From: Bacteroidota bacterium
Lineage (GTDB): Bacteria > Bacteroidota > Bacteroidia > Chitinophagales > Chitinophagaceae
NCBI GenBank assembly: GCA_020161435.1
Contig: JAIUNV010000003.1
Span: 372,001-436,000 of the forward strand
Length of the DNA: 64,000 nucleotides
Direction of reading: 5' to 3'
Below, piece after piece: positions 9,401 through 18,033 of this stretch (position 1 is its first letter; every line of letters starts with the position of its first letter). The notes under the pieces are model-generated. The model saw nothing but the letters and a program-made list of their open reading frames with translations. It was not told the DNA's origin and did no database searches. The position numbers and the translations under genes are program-made.

Positions 9401-9575
9401 GCAAGTGAAGGAAGAACGGACCCGCCTCATCAAAAAAATGATGGGTGAAAAAGGTGCCGGTCGTCCTGTAGTTCCCGCACAGCCTTCGTACAAGTTTGTA
9501 CATACCTGCGGCGACCACAGCCACAAAATGGGCCTGCTGGAATTTGATGAGCATGAATTGGAAGAAATAAAGTGA
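6456..9575 (+). CDS. Tandem-module secreted amidohydrolase
   Basis: A 1039-residue exported protein (signal peptide ending QAKAQ) made of two amidohydrolase-like modules. The first (about 25-430) has the family frame but YPSFIDLQSDYG where the metal-binding HxH should be, so it is probably catalytically dead. A beta-rich linker with a Gly/Met-rich stretch (around residues 497-515) follows. The second module (about 590-1010) is intact: DEHSHIAV carries HxH, CHSYVASEI and FTHILEG supply further histidines, and NSDDAEM the catalytic Asp. Likely a periplasmic metal-dependent hydrolase of cyclic amides or peptides; substrate unknown. The next gene encodes a homologue of the dead module. Confidence 0.8.
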   Translation: MRKMKLWLAGLVLLMAQAKAQPTFPVNGVSTPGSGAYAFTNATIVKDAKTTIPNASMVIRDGKIVAIGAGISIPKDAVVIDCKDKFIYPSFIDLQSDYGMPARPQGRGGFDFRAPAQLETNVKGAFGWNQALKADVDAASLFVPDDAKAKSLRDAGFGTVLTHQPDGIARGTGAVVTLASVRANQVLVKEKAAALYSFSKGSSTQSYPGSLMGTISLLRQTYLDAQWYKSNPKAEGVNLTLKAWNDQQNLPQVFDPSQGGDLWNVMRADRIGDEFGVQYIIKASGKEYQRISDVAATKAPLIVSLNYPAAQDVEDPNAARYVSLADMKHWELAPTNPAAIEKAGIPFVLTMSDVRDGRTFMSNLRKAMEYGLSETAAMEALTKTPASLLGIYDKVGSLDAGKLANFVITNGPIFSEKTTIHHNWVQGNAYVVKDDNWHNTNGSYALTVNGPSGAQQFTLDVKSSSSAEVSAKDTLTTQFSFDGKMVKIGFAPRTRRAGMGGGRPGMMMGGGAAAALPASAIRLSGVSNGDVWQGTGLDSNGNALTWTAVRTKTTEVKADSVARKAAPQVGSLMYPFVGFGATEMPKQETILIKNATVWTSEKEGVLTATDVLVKNGKIAAVGKNLSDASARIIDGTGKHLSAGMIDEHSHIAVSSINEGGQSVTSEVRIKDNLDPDDINIYRQLSGGVTTSHLLHGSANTIGGQTQLIKLRWGTNDQGLMFQNWDPFIKFALGENVKRTTATNGNTRFPDTRMGVEQVLIDAFTRAKDYEAQLKAAEENNKKKGATPMVVRRDLELDALVEIMNQKRFITCHSYVASEIVSTMRVAEQFGFKINTFTHILEGYKVADKMKAHGANASTFSDWWAYKLEVQDAIPYNAYIMNKVGVNVAINSDDAEMARRLNQEAAKAVKYGGMSEEEALRMVTINPAKMLHVDDRVGSIKVGKDADLVLWSDNPLSIYAKSLYTIVDGTVFFDRAKDLQVQQQVKEERTRLIKKMMGEKGAGRPVVPAQPSYKFVHTCGDHSHKMGLLEFDEHELEEIK

Positions 9576-9582
9576 GGGTATT

Positions 9583-9672
9583 GAACCACAAGGACACTAT
9601 GAAGGCACTAAGAGCTCCAGATAAATTATTCTTTGTGTCAGTTGTGTAGCCTTTGTGTCCTGGTGGTTAATA
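9583..9672. repeat. Imperfect inverted repeat between amidohydrolase genes
   Basis: AACCACAAGGACACTATG on the left is complementary, with few mismatches, to CTTTGTGTCCTGGTGGTT on the right. The space between has further TTTGTGTC/AAGGCAC fragments. It resembles the dispersed non-coding repeats of Bacteroidota genomes; no protein is encoded. Confidence 0.55.
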
Positions 9673-9715
9673 GCAGCGCTTAAAAATGATCAACACATCA
9701 TTTAAAAAAACTAGA

Positions 9716-11029
9716 ATGAAAAAAATACTTTTTAGCCTCGCAGTATTGGCATCGTTCAGCGGCTTTGCGCAGGACAATGTGTACCCTGCTCCTGCGGCCA
9801 AGGGCGTGGTGCTGCTGAAGGGCGGTACCGTTCACGTGGGCAATGGCCAGGTGATAGAAAATGCCACGGTAAAAATCAACAATGGTAAAATTGAGCAGGT
9901 AGGGCAAAACATCAATGCTACCGGCGATGCCAAAGTGATAGATGTAACTGGCAAACACATTTACCCCGGTCTTATATTACCTGCTACCCAACTGGGCTTG
10001 CAAGAAATTGGCAGCGGTGTACGGGGCAGCAACGACTTTTTTGAAATTGGCGATAACAACGCCTCAGTACGTGCTATTGCTGCATACAACGCCGATAGCA
10101 AAGTAACCAACACCTTGCGCAGCAACGGCATTTTGCTGGCCAACGTTGTACCACAAGGTCAGGTGGTGGGTGGCATTTCTTCTGTAGTGCAGCTGGATGC
10201 CTGGAACTATGAAGATGCTGCTTACGCCATCGACAATGGCATGCAGTTTTACATGCCCAGCTTGCTGGCCCGCCCCGGTGGTGGCCGCTTTGCTGCCTTC
10301 TTTGCGCAAATGGGTGGTGCCCCAACCGACCCGGTAAAACAAGCACTGGAAACCATCGAAAAAGTGAAGCAGTTTTTCCGCGATGCCAAAGCATGGAATG
10401 CCGAACCGGTGCATGCAGAAAAAAATCTGAAATACGAGGCCGTGAAGCCTTTGTTTGAGAAAAAACAAAAGCTGTATGTGCATGCCAGTCAGGTAAACCA
10501 AATGCTGGTAGCCATTGATTTTGTAAAAGAGTTTGGCTTTGATGTAGTGCTGGTGGGTGCCAGCGAAGCGTACCGCATTGCCGATCTGCTGAAGCAAAAC
10601 AACATTAGCGTTATTCTGAGCCAAATGCACAACTTGCCTACTAGCGATGATGATGCTGTAGATCAGCCCTATGCTGCGCCAGCGGTGTTGCAAAAAGCGG
10701 GTGTACTGTTTTGCATCAACGACGATGACCCGCAAAACCGCGGCCGCAACCTGCCCTTCAATGCGGGTACTGCTGCCGCCTATGGCATGAGCAAAGAGGA
10801 AGCACTGACTGCCATTACTCTCAATGCGGCCAAAGTGTTGGGTATTGAAAACCGAACCGGTTCAATCGAAGCAGGCAAAGACGCCAACATTGTGGTAAGC
10901 GATGGCGACATTTTGGATATGCGCAGCAGCAAAATTTCGCTGGCATTTATTCAGGGTCGTCAGCTGCTGCTCGATGATAAGCACAAGCAATTGTTTGAAC
11001 GCTACAAATACAAATACGGCATTAAATAA
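9716..11029 (+). CDS. Degenerate amidohydrolase-like secreted protein
   Basis: A 437-residue exported protein (signal MKKILFSLAVLASFSGFAQ). It follows the amidohydrolase plan, with an N-terminal beta-sandwich strand NATVKINNGKIEQVG and a C-terminal GSIEAGKDANIVVSDGD. However, the HxH site is replaced by YPGLILPATQLGLQ, so the first metal pair is missing. The late Asp region survives as INDDDPQNRGR. It looks like the first module of the preceding protein and may form a complex with it. The ATG at 9716 starts exactly at the signal peptide. A strong terminator follows. Confidence 0.75.
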   Translation: MKKILFSLAVLASFSGFAQDNVYPAPAAKGVVLLKGGTVHVGNGQVIENATVKINNGKIEQVGQNINATGDAKVIDVTGKHIYPGLILPATQLGLQEIGSGVRGSNDFFEIGDNNASVRAIAAYNADSKVTNTLRSNGILLANVVPQGQVVGGISSVVQLDAWNYEDAAYAIDNGMQFYMPSLLARPGGGRFAAFFAQMGGAPTDPVKQALETIEKVKQFFRDAKAWNAEPVHAEKNLKYEAVKPLFEKKQKLYVHASQVNQMLVAIDFVKEFGFDVVLVGASEAYRIADLLKQNNISVILSQMHNLPTSDDDAVDQPYAAPAVLQKAGVLFCINDDDPQNRGRNLPFNAGTAAAYGMSKEEALTAITLNAAKVLGIENRTGSIEAGKDANIVVSDGDILDMRSSKISLAFIQGRQLLLDDKHKQLFERYKYKYGIK

Positions 11030-11050
11030 CGGTTGGTTATTTATGTTTAC

Positions 11051-11080
11051 AAAAGAGGACTCCATTCGGGGTCCTCTTTT
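11051..11080 (+). terminator. Intrinsic terminator of the amidohydrolase pair
   Basis: AAAAGAGGAC (11051-11060) pairs perfectly with GTCCTCTTTT (11071-11080), extended by wobble and GC pairs round a 4-nt loop, and is followed by a T-rich stretch. Confidence 0.85.
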
Positions 11081-11135
11081 ATTTTATAGCTGGATGAAGT
11101 TGCTCCTACGGAACAAAAGACATTCGCCTTTACCA

Positions 11136-11275
11136 AACACTCAACTTGTGAACTTATGCTCCCCATTAGCTTTCGGGACGAGAACTTGTGAACCCGTGAA
11201 CGCTGGAACTTGTGAACTCCCAACTTTTCAACTTACAATCCTGCCAACCTTCCAACTTTTCCATCACTTCGTTAA
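11136..11275. repeat. Degenerate AACTTGTGAAC repeats
   Basis: Within the gene-free stretch 11030-11345, AACTTGTGAAC recurs with variants (CAACTTGTGAAC, GAACTTGTGAAC, GGAACTTGTGAAC, CCAACTTTTCAAC). The units vary in spacing, unlike a CRISPR, and nothing is encoded. Confidence 0.6.
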
Positions 11276-11345
11276 AGAACTGCAAACAGTTTTCTGCTTT
11301 TCTCATTCTGGCCTGATTTTTTTAAGGATGCTTGTAAACACAAGT

Positions 11346-11825
11346 ATGAACGTAAAACAATTGTTAGTAGCTGCAGCATTAGTAGGATTGGCTCACACCG
11401 CCGGCGCCCAGGCCACCGGAAGCACGTACAAAACCGCTTTGGGTTTCAAATTTTCACCCACAGCTGTTACAGTAAAACACTTTGTAAAAAGCAATGCTGC
11501 CATTGAAGGCCTGGCCTATTTCTGGCGGGATGGCTTCCGGGCCACCGGCCTGTACGAATGGCACGATGATATTAAAGGTGCCCGGGGCCTGCAGTGGTAC
11601 GTAGGTGGTGGTGCCCACATCGACTTGTGGGATGATGAATACCGCAACCGCTTCCGTCCGAGTGGCCGTGCTGCTGCCGGTTTGGATGGTGTGATTGGCC
11701 TCGACTACAAATTCAACGGTGCCCCCATCAACCTCAGCCTCGACTGGCAACCGTCAGTTACGTTTATAGGTGCCAACTACAACAGCATAGACTGGTTGGG
11801 CGTAGCCGTACGCTTTACATTTTAA
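11346..11825 (+). CDS. Small outer-membrane beta-barrel-like protein
   Basis: A 159-residue protein with a signal peptide (VAAALVGLAHTAGAQA). The mature part alternates hydrophobic and polar residues as in an eight-stranded barrel and ends in an aromatic residue (VAVRFTF), the usual outer-membrane insertion signature. Strands such as NLSLDWQPSVTFIG fit the same idea. No specific family recognised. ATG at 11346 is preferred to the one at 11328 because it starts the signal peptide proper. It is followed at once by a terminator, so it is probably monocistronic. Confidence 0.7.
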   Translation: MNVKQLLVAAALVGLAHTAGAQATGSTYKTALGFKFSPTAVTVKHFVKSNAAIEGLAYFWRDGFRATGLYEWHDDIKGARGLQWYVGGGAHIDLWDDEYRNRFRPSGRAAAGLDGVIGLDYKFNGAPINLSLDWQPSVTFIGANYNSIDWLGVAVRFTF

Positions 11826-11850
11826 TAAGGGTGAATAGGGTATAGAAAAA

Positions 11851-11880
11851 GGGCCTGCAACTTTCTAGCTGCAGGCCCGC
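11851..11880 (+). terminator. Intrinsic terminator
   Basis: GGGCCTGCA (11851-11859) pairs perfectly with TGCAGGCCC (11870-11878), 10-nt loop, followed by a T-rich segment. Confidence 0.8.
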
Positions 11881-12000
11881 TTGTTTATTATATATCCTTC
11901 ATTTTTTCTTTGACATCTTCCCCGTTTTACGGCAAACTTTCCCAACTTCGACGGATTCTGCTCCACGAAGCTTCTTATTAATAATCAAAACGGTATACGG

Positions 12001-15000
12001 ATGAAAAAACTGTTATGGGCTTGCCTGTTGCTCCTGTTGGTACAGGCTTCACAGGCCCAACTGGTCAACCTCGCTACGGATTTTAAAAACCTGAAAGCCC
12101 GCAACATTGGGCCGGCCGGTATGAGTGGCCGTGTTACTGCCATTGATGCAGTACACAGCAACCCCGACATTATTTACATTGGCGCAGCCAGTGGCGGTGT
12201 TTGGAAAACCACCAACGGTGGTGCCAGCTGGACGCCCATTTTTGATGATCAGCCAACACAAAACATTGGTGCCATAGCCATTCAGCAAAGCAACCCGAAT
12301 GTCATTTGGGTAGGAACCGGCGAAGGCAACCCCCGCAACAGTGTAAGCCTGGGCGAAGGCATGTATAAAAGCATCGATGGTGGTAAAAGCTGGAAGCTCA
12401 TGGGCCTGCAAAAAACCATGAACATTCACCGCATTCTCATCGACCCAACCGATCCCAATACGGTGTATGCCGGTGCCATTGGCAATCCTTTTGCTGCACA
12501 CCCCGAACGTGGCGTGTACAAAACCACCGACGGCGGCGATACCTGGAAACTCATTTTGCATACCAACGACAGCACCGGCGTAGCCGATATGGTGATGGAC
12601 CCCAGCAACCCCAACAAACTGCTGGTGTGTATGTGGCAACACAACCGTACCCCATGGAGCTTTTTTAGTGGTGGCAAAGGCAGCGGTTTTTACAGCACCT
12701 GGGATGGTGGTAAAAACTGGAAGAAACTCGGCAAAGCAGAAGGTTTGCCCGATACTACCGGCCGCATTGGTATCGCCATTGCCCCCAGCGATCCGGATGT
12801 GATTTACGCCATGGTAGAAGCTACCAAAAACGGTCTCTACCGCAGCGAAGATGGCGGCATGAAATGGACACTGGTAAACAGCGATCCACAATGGGTAACC
12901 AACCGTCCTTTTTATTTTCAAGACATCATGGTAGATCCACAAAACGAAAACCGTTTGTACAACATCTACCAGATGATTGCACAAAGTGATGATGGTGGTA
13001 AATCTTTTCGCATCATCATTCCTTACGATGGCGTACACCCCGACCACCATGCCTGGTGGATTCATCCAAAAGATCCTTCTTTCATCATCAACGGCAACGA
13101 TGGTGGCATTGCCATCAGTCGCGACCGTGGCCGCAGCTGGCAGTTTGATGAAAAATTGCCCCTCGGTCAGTTTTACCACATCAATGTAGACAATGAAATA
13201 CCGTACAACGTAATGGGTGGCCTGCAGGATAACGGTAGCTGGCATGGACCTGCGTATGTGTGGGCAGATGGTGGCATCCGCAACAGCTACTGGAAAAGTG
13301 TTGGTGGTGGTGATGGATTTGATGTAGCCCCCGACCCGAGCGACAGCAAGTGGGTATACAGCATGAGCCAAGGTGGCAATCTTGGCAGAATGAACATCCA
13401 AACCGGCGAACGCTGGAGCATTCGTCCACCGATGCCCGATCCTAACACCCGCATTCGTTTCAACTGGAATGCAGCGCTGGCACAAGATCCTTTTGACGCC
13501 AACACCATTTACTACGGAAGCCAATTTGTGCACAAGAGCACCAACAAAGGTGCCCAGTGGACCATCATCAGCGGCGACCTCACCACCAACGATCCGGCCA
13601 AGCAAAAGCAGGATGAAAATGGTGGCCTCACCATCGATATTACCAATGCCGAAAACCATTGCACCATCGTGGCTATTGAGCCTTCTAAAAAAGAAAAAGA
13701 TGTGCTGTGGGTAGGTACCGATGATGGACAACTGCAACTAACCCGTGATGGCGGCAAAACTTGGACCAACCTTACTGCCAACATCAAAGGCTTACCTAAA
13801 GGCGCATGGATTCCGCAGATACGCACCAGCCGCTACAATGCCGGCGAAGTATTTGTAATAGCCAACGATTATCGTCGTGGCGATATGGGCACTTATATTT
13901 TCCGCAGCACCGACTACGGCAAAACCTGGGTGAACATGATGGCGGGTAAAAACAATGTGAAAGGCTATGCATTGTGTGTGTTGCAAGATCCTGTGCAACC
14001 CAACCTGTTGTTTGCCGGTACAGAAAATGGCCTCTGGGTAAGCTTTGATAACGGAAACAGCTTTCAGCAGTTTACCAACAACTACCCTTCTGTAAGCACT
14101 TACGATTTAGCCATTCAGGAAAGAGAAGCCGATTTGGTGATTGCTACTTTCGGTCGTGCCTTGTACATCTTGGATGACATTCGTCCGCTGCGGGCTATTG
14201 CTGCTAACAAAGGCATGCTGGCCGATAAAAAGTTGAGCACTTACGAAAGCCCCATTGCGTATCAGGCATTTGAAACCGGCCCTCCCGGCATTGAATACAG
14301 CACTTATGGTTTGTATGCTGCCGACAACCGTGGTAGCGATGCCAGCATCAATTTCTTTGTGAAAAATGACAAAGCAAAACCTTCAAAAGGCAACGACTCT
14401 GTAACGGTGAAAATTTACAACGCTGCCAACGAAGCCATCCGTACGTACAAAGCCAAAGCTGATACTGGTTTCAACCGCATTACCTGGAACTTTACTACCA
14501 AAGGCATTCGCCAGCCCGGTAGCCCCAAACCTCGCAGAGGTGCTGCCGAACCCGGTGGTGGTATGCGGGCCGCTCCCGGCATGTACAAAGCCGTAGTAAG
14601 CATGGGCGATGTAGCCGATAGCAGCATGCTGAATGTGCAGTACGACCCACGAGTGAAGTTTGATGAAGCCGTATATAACGCACAGAAAGTTATGCTACAG
14701 CGTTTGTGGCAAACTTCAGAACGTTTGACTGCCGCTATGGACCGACTCACAGAAATGGAAGACATCACCAGAAAGCTGGATGGACAACTGCGGGATGTAG
14801 AAGGCAAGCAAGCCGACAGCCTCCGCAAAACCAACAAGGCCATGCAAGATTCTATCAAAGCCATTCGTGAGTTTATAAATGGCAAGCGACAGGAAAAGCA
14901 AGGCTATGGCACTGCATACCAGCTTACTGTAATGACCAAGCTTCGCGAACCACAGATGCTCATCATGGGTAAGCGAACCCTTCCCGGTGCACAAGAAGAA

Positions 15001-15144
15001 AAGGCATTGGAAGTGGCTGCTGCAATGGTGCAGCAAGCGGTAGACAAAGTGAATGCGTTGAGCAACGGTGCCTGGAAAAACTATCGCCAGCTGGCAGAAA
15101 GTACGCCCATCAAACTGTTCAACGATTTGAATGATTTGAAATAA
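12001..15144 (+). CDS. Secreted Asp-box (BNR/sortilin-like) beta-propeller protein
   Basis: A 1047-residue exported protein (signal ending QASQAQ). At least ten Asp-box motifs of the SxDxGxxW type occur between about residues 70 and 690 (TTNGGASW, SIDGGKSW, TTDGGDTW, SEDGGMKW, STDYGKTW), predicting one or two beta-propellers as in sortilin-like and sialidase-like folds. The C-terminal third holds a beta domain and a probable coiled coil (about 890-965, heptad-like LTEMEDITRKLDGQL). Bacteroidota genomes annotate these as glycosyl hydrolases, but no catalytic residues can be pointed to. A second family member begins at 61922. Confidence 0.8.
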   Translation: MKKLLWACLLLLLVQASQAQLVNLATDFKNLKARNIGPAGMSGRVTAIDAVHSNPDIIYIGAASGGVWKTTNGGASWTPIFDDQPTQNIGAIAIQQSNPNVIWVGTGEGNPRNSVSLGEGMYKSIDGGKSWKLMGLQKTMNIHRILIDPTDPNTVYAGAIGNPFAAHPERGVYKTTDGGDTWKLILHTNDSTGVADMVMDPSNPNKLLVCMWQHNRTPWSFFSGGKGSGFYSTWDGGKNWKKLGKAEGLPDTTGRIGIAIAPSDPDVIYAMVEATKNGLYRSEDGGMKWTLVNSDPQWVTNRPFYFQDIMVDPQNENRLYNIYQMIAQSDDGGKSFRIIIPYDGVHPDHHAWWIHPKDPSFIINGNDGGIAISRDRGRSWQFDEKLPLGQFYHINVDNEIPYNVMGGLQDNGSWHGPAYVWADGGIRNSYWKSVGGGDGFDVAPDPSDSKWVYSMSQGGNLGRMNIQTGERWSIRPPMPDPNTRIRFNWNAALAQDPFDANTIYYGSQFVHKSTNKGAQWTIISGDLTTNDPAKQKQDENGGLTIDITNAENHCTIVAIEPSKKEKDVLWVGTDDGQLQLTRDGGKTWTNLTANIKGLPKGAWIPQIRTSRYNAGEVFVIANDYRRGDMGTYIFRSTDYGKTWVNMMAGKNNVKGYALCVLQDPVQPNLLFAGTENGLWVSFDNGNSFQQFTNNYPSVSTYDLAIQEREADLVIATFGRALYILDDIRPLRAIAANKGMLADKKLSTYESPIAYQAFETGPPGIEYSTYGLYAADNRGSDASINFFVKNDKAKPSKGNDSVTVKIYNAANEAIRTYKAKADTGFNRITWNFTTKGIRQPGSPKPRRGAAEPGGGMRAAPGMYKAVVSMGDVADSSMLNVQYDPRVKFDEAVYNAQKVMLQRLWQTSERLTAAMDRLTEMEDITRKLDGQLRDVEGKQADSLRKTNKAMQDSIKAIREFINGKRQEKQGYGTAYQLTVMTKLREPQMLIMGKRTLPGAQEEKALEVAAAMVQQAVDKVNALSNGAWKNYRQLAESTPIKLFNDLNDLK

Positions 15145-15164
15145 TCATACGTAAACCCGTATAG

Positions 15165-15197
15165 AAAAAAGTGTCGCCATGGTGCGGCACTTTTTTT
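15165..15197 (+). terminator. Intrinsic terminator of the propeller gene
   Basis: A6-GTGTCGC and GCGGCAC-T7 pair, with one G-T wobble, round a short CATGGT loop. The run of seven T at 15191-15197 completes a classic terminator. Confidence 0.85.
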
Positions 15198-15361
15198 ATG
15201 CCCTGTTTTTTGCATTCGCCTGCATTCAACAGAAACGTAAAAACACTAAACAGCTTTCTTCTCTTTTACCCAAAAGCATAGACGGTGTAGAATAGCGTAC
15301 GGCAAAGCATTGGATGTTGTCTGTAATTGCAAATTCCGGCGCAAAAGGCAGGTGAGCACTG

Positions 15362-15369
15362 TATTTTTG
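15362..15369 (+). promoter_or_regulatory. Candidate -7 box of the aminotransferase gene
   Basis: TATTTTTG is a perfect TAnnTTTG match 28 nt before the ATG at 15398. No TTTG is at the usual -33 distance, so support is moderate. Confidence 0.4.
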
Positions 15370-15397
15370 CGCAGCCGTTAAAAAGGCAATAGCAACC

Positions 15398-16663
15398 ATG
15401 GAACAGGTAAAAATGAGTGCACTGGCCGAAAGTATGCAGGGCAGTGAAATTGTGAAGTTGGGCAACATGATTCGGGAACGCATTCGCCTGGGCGATACCA
15501 TTTACAACTTTACCATCGGCGATTTTGACCCACAGGTGTTTCCTATTCCGCAGGGTTTAGAAGATGCCATTATTGAGGCGTATAAAAATCGTTTTACCAG
15601 TTACCCATTGGCTGATGGCGAACTCGATTTGAGAGAAGCGGTTTGTGCTTTTTACAAACGTTCACTCGGCCTCGATTACGGCAGCAACGAAATTCAAATT
15701 GCATCCGGTGGTCGTCCGCTCATTTATACCATTTTTAAAACATTGGTAGATGCCGGCGACAAGGTGATTTATGCTGTGCCCAGCTGGAACAACAATCACT
15801 ACACCAATCTGACCAATGCAGAGCATTGCCTGATAGATGCTACTGTTGAAAACCACTTTATGCCAACAGCGGAGCAGGTAGCGCCACACATTCCCGGTGC
15901 TGCATTGTTGTGCTTGTGTACGCCACAAAACCCAACCGGTACCACATTGGTAAAATCGGAGTTGGAAAAAATATGTGAACTCGTATTGGCGGAAAACGCT
16001 AAACGTGGCCCCGGCGAAAAGAAACTGTATGTGCTGTTCGACCAAATGTATTGGACACTCACCTATGGCGATACGCAGCATTACAACCCGGTAAGCCTGG
16101 TACCTGCCATGAAAGACTACACCATATTTGTAGATGGCATCAGCAAATGCTTTGCCGCTACCGGTGTACGGGTGGGTTGGTCGTTTGGCCCTGGCCAAGT
16201 GATTGCAAAAATGAAAGCCATCCTCAGCCACCTCGGCGCATGGGCACCCATGGCAGAGCAAAAAGCAACTGCCAAGTTTTTGCATCAGGAAGCGGCTATT
16301 GATGCCTACCTGACTTCATTTAAAGCGGATTTGCATTATCGTTTGGAATATATCTATCAGGGATTGATGCAATTGAAAGCAAAAGGCTTTGCAGTAGATG
16401 CAGTAGCACCTCAGGCAGCCTTGTACCTCACCATTCGTTTTGCATTGGTGGGCAAAAAAACTACCGATGGAAAGCTGCTCGACAACCAGGCTGCCGTAAC
16501 GCAATACCTGCTGGAAGAAGCGGGATTGGCCATCGTTCCGTTTTATGCATTTGGTGCCGATAACAGCAGTAGCTGGTACCGCCTGAGTGTGGGCACCTGC
16601 CGTAAAGAAGACCTGGCACCCATGTTTGAAAAACTGGAAGCCGCACTGGCCAAATTGCAGTAA
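15398..16663 (+). CDS. PLP-dependent aminotransferase, class I/II
   Basis: A 421-residue fold-type I aminotransferase. K250 in FVDGISKCFAATGVRVGW is the PLP Schiff-base lysine; CTPQNPTGT (about 174-182) is the conserved substrate/PLP loop, LFDQMYW holds the Asp/Tyr that bind the cofactor ring and phenolate, and the C-terminal WYRLSVGTC carries the carboxylate-binding Arg. The N-terminal LGNMIRERIRLGDTIYNFTIGDFDP suits an aspartate-aminotransferase-like enzyme; the precise amino acid cannot be told. No biosynthetic neighbours. It is 31 bp from the amidase gene and could be cotranscribed with it. Confidence 0.85.
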   Translation: MEQVKMSALAESMQGSEIVKLGNMIRERIRLGDTIYNFTIGDFDPQVFPIPQGLEDAIIEAYKNRFTSYPLADGELDLREAVCAFYKRSLGLDYGSNEIQIASGGRPLIYTIFKTLVDAGDKVIYAVPSWNNNHYTNLTNAEHCLIDATVENHFMPTAEQVAPHIPGAALLCLCTPQNPTGTTLVKSELEKICELVLAENAKRGPGEKKLYVLFDQMYWTLTYGDTQHYNPVSLVPAMKDYTIFVDGISKCFAATGVRVGWSFGPGQVIAKMKAILSHLGAWAPMAEQKATAKFLHQEAAIDAYLTSFKADLHYRLEYIYQGLMQLKAKGFAVDAVAPQAALYLTIRFALVGKKTTDGKLLDNQAAVTQYLLEEAGLAIVPFYAFGADNSSSWYRLSVGTCRKEDLAPMFEKLEAALAKLQ

Positions 16664-16694
16664 CACAAACCATCCTCAATACTTAAATTGCCGC

Positions 16695-17849
16695 ATGAAG
16701 ACATGGATTTCATGCGGCTTTTTATTGCTCTGCAGCAGCATCGCATTGGCACAATCTGCGGCTGTTATTACAGGCAAGCTGCCGCAACTCTCGTACAGCA
16801 ATGGTGCCGACAGATTGGGCAGTGCCAAAGCCGGCTATATTGATACTGGCATTGTGGTGAATGTGATAGACAGTGTTCAGGGCAATTACACCTTGCAATT
16901 GTCGAAGCACAGAACCGCCTACCTCGCCAAAGAGTTTGTACGTTTTACAACAGATAGTTTACCTGCACAGCCAGCTACCACCGAATCGTGGCATGTGCGG
17001 GGTGGCGATATGTACGATACCGTAAGTGTCAGCCTGAGCCGTAAAGTGCCCTACACCTCGTGGATGGAAACCGAACCCACAGCTATTTATGTAGAACTCT
17101 ACGGAGCACAATCCAATACGAATTGGATTACTCAACTGCAAACAGCCAAAGGCATTGCCTCGGTAAGCTGGAAGCAAACAGACAACGATGTGGTACAGGC
17201 TTGTATTCGTTTGAAGCAAGCCCAACACCTGGGCTACCGCATCAGCTACAGCGGCAAGCGGTTGCAGCTCATCATCAAACGCAAGCCGGCACATCCGCAT
17301 TTGCATGATATGGTAGTAGCCATTGATGCCGGACATGGTGGCAGCAACACCGGCGCCAGCGGTATTGCCACTAAAATTTTGGAGAAAGATTACACTATTC
17401 GTTTTGCCAAAGAACTGCAACAATTGCTGCAAAAGAAAGGCATACAAACCATCATGATTCGGGATAAAGACACGACCATTGACAACAAAGACCGCCTTTT
17501 GTACCTGCAACCGTTGCAACCCGATGTACTCATTAGTTTTCACCTCAATAGCAGCAGCCGCACTACCGTGAGAGGTGTGAGCACTTACTACAAGCATCCC
17601 GCTTTTCAACCGCTAACGCAACACATACTCAGCCAGCTATTGGAGATAGATAACCTGCCGGAGTTTGGCAATATTGGCAGTTTCAATTTTCAACTGGTGC
17701 AGCCTACAGATTATCCGAGCTGTTTGGTAGAAGTGGCATTTCTGAGCAATGAGCAAGATGAGCAACTCATCCGCAGCAGCCGCTTTCAGCACAGCATCGC
17801 ACAAAAAGTGTATGAAGGATTATTGCATTGGGTGAAGGCATTAAAGTAA
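16695..17849 (+). CDS. N-acetylmuramoyl-L-alanine amidase (Amidase_3)
   Basis: A 384-residue exported enzyme (signal peptide ending ALAQ) that cleaves the bond between muramic acid and the stem peptide. The zinc amidase domain fills the C-terminal 180 residues: AIDAGHGG carries the first zinc His, EKDYTIRFAKEL the Glu ligand, LISFHLNSS the second His, and CLVEVAFLSN the catalytic Glu. The N-terminal part is beta-rich and resembles the AMIN-like/SH3 region that positions amidases at the wall. The ATG at 16695 begins the signal peptide. Confidence 0.9.
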   Translation: MKTWISCGFLLLCSSIALAQSAAVITGKLPQLSYSNGADRLGSAKAGYIDTGIVVNVIDSVQGNYTLQLSKHRTAYLAKEFVRFTTDSLPAQPATTESWHVRGGDMYDTVSVSLSRKVPYTSWMETEPTAIYVELYGAQSNTNWITQLQTAKGIASVSWKQTDNDVVQACIRLKQAQHLGYRISYSGKRLQLIIKRKPAHPHLHDMVVAIDAGHGGSNTGASGIATKILEKDYTIRFAKELQQLLQKKGIQTIMIRDKDTTIDNKDRLLYLQPLQPDVLISFHLNSSSRTTVRGVSTYYKHPAFQPLTQHILSQLLEIDNLPEFGNIGSFNFQLVQPTDYPSCLVEVAFLSNEQDEQLIRSSRFQHSIAQKVYEGLLHWVKALK

Positions 17850-18007
17850 TTGAGTTTATCTATACAGGAGAAATGAAAGTGATTTCCACAATAAATAAAC
17901 GATGTAATCGCATCTGCAATTGAGCTGATTGCAGCTACTATAAGATTATGATTTTCTTTTTTATTTATGCTTATTGGGTTTTTCCAGTATTCTTATTATG
18001 TTTGAAG

Positions 18008-18019
18008 AGATAAGGCCGG
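18008..18019. repeat. 12-bp inverted repeat, left copy
   Basis: AGATAAGGCCGG here is the exact reverse complement of CCGGCCTTATCT at 18476-18487. The two copies bracket the small cysteine-rich gene. No mobile gene is nearby. Confidence 0.5.
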
Positions 18020-18033
18020 ACAAATTTTACAAA

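Noticed and set aside
12049..13737. 562-codon open frame antisense to the Asp-box propeller gene
   Set aside because: It mirrors a real gene with signal peptide and Asp-box motifs; the reverse frame is open only because of codon bias and reads as low-information His/Val/Thr-rich sequence.
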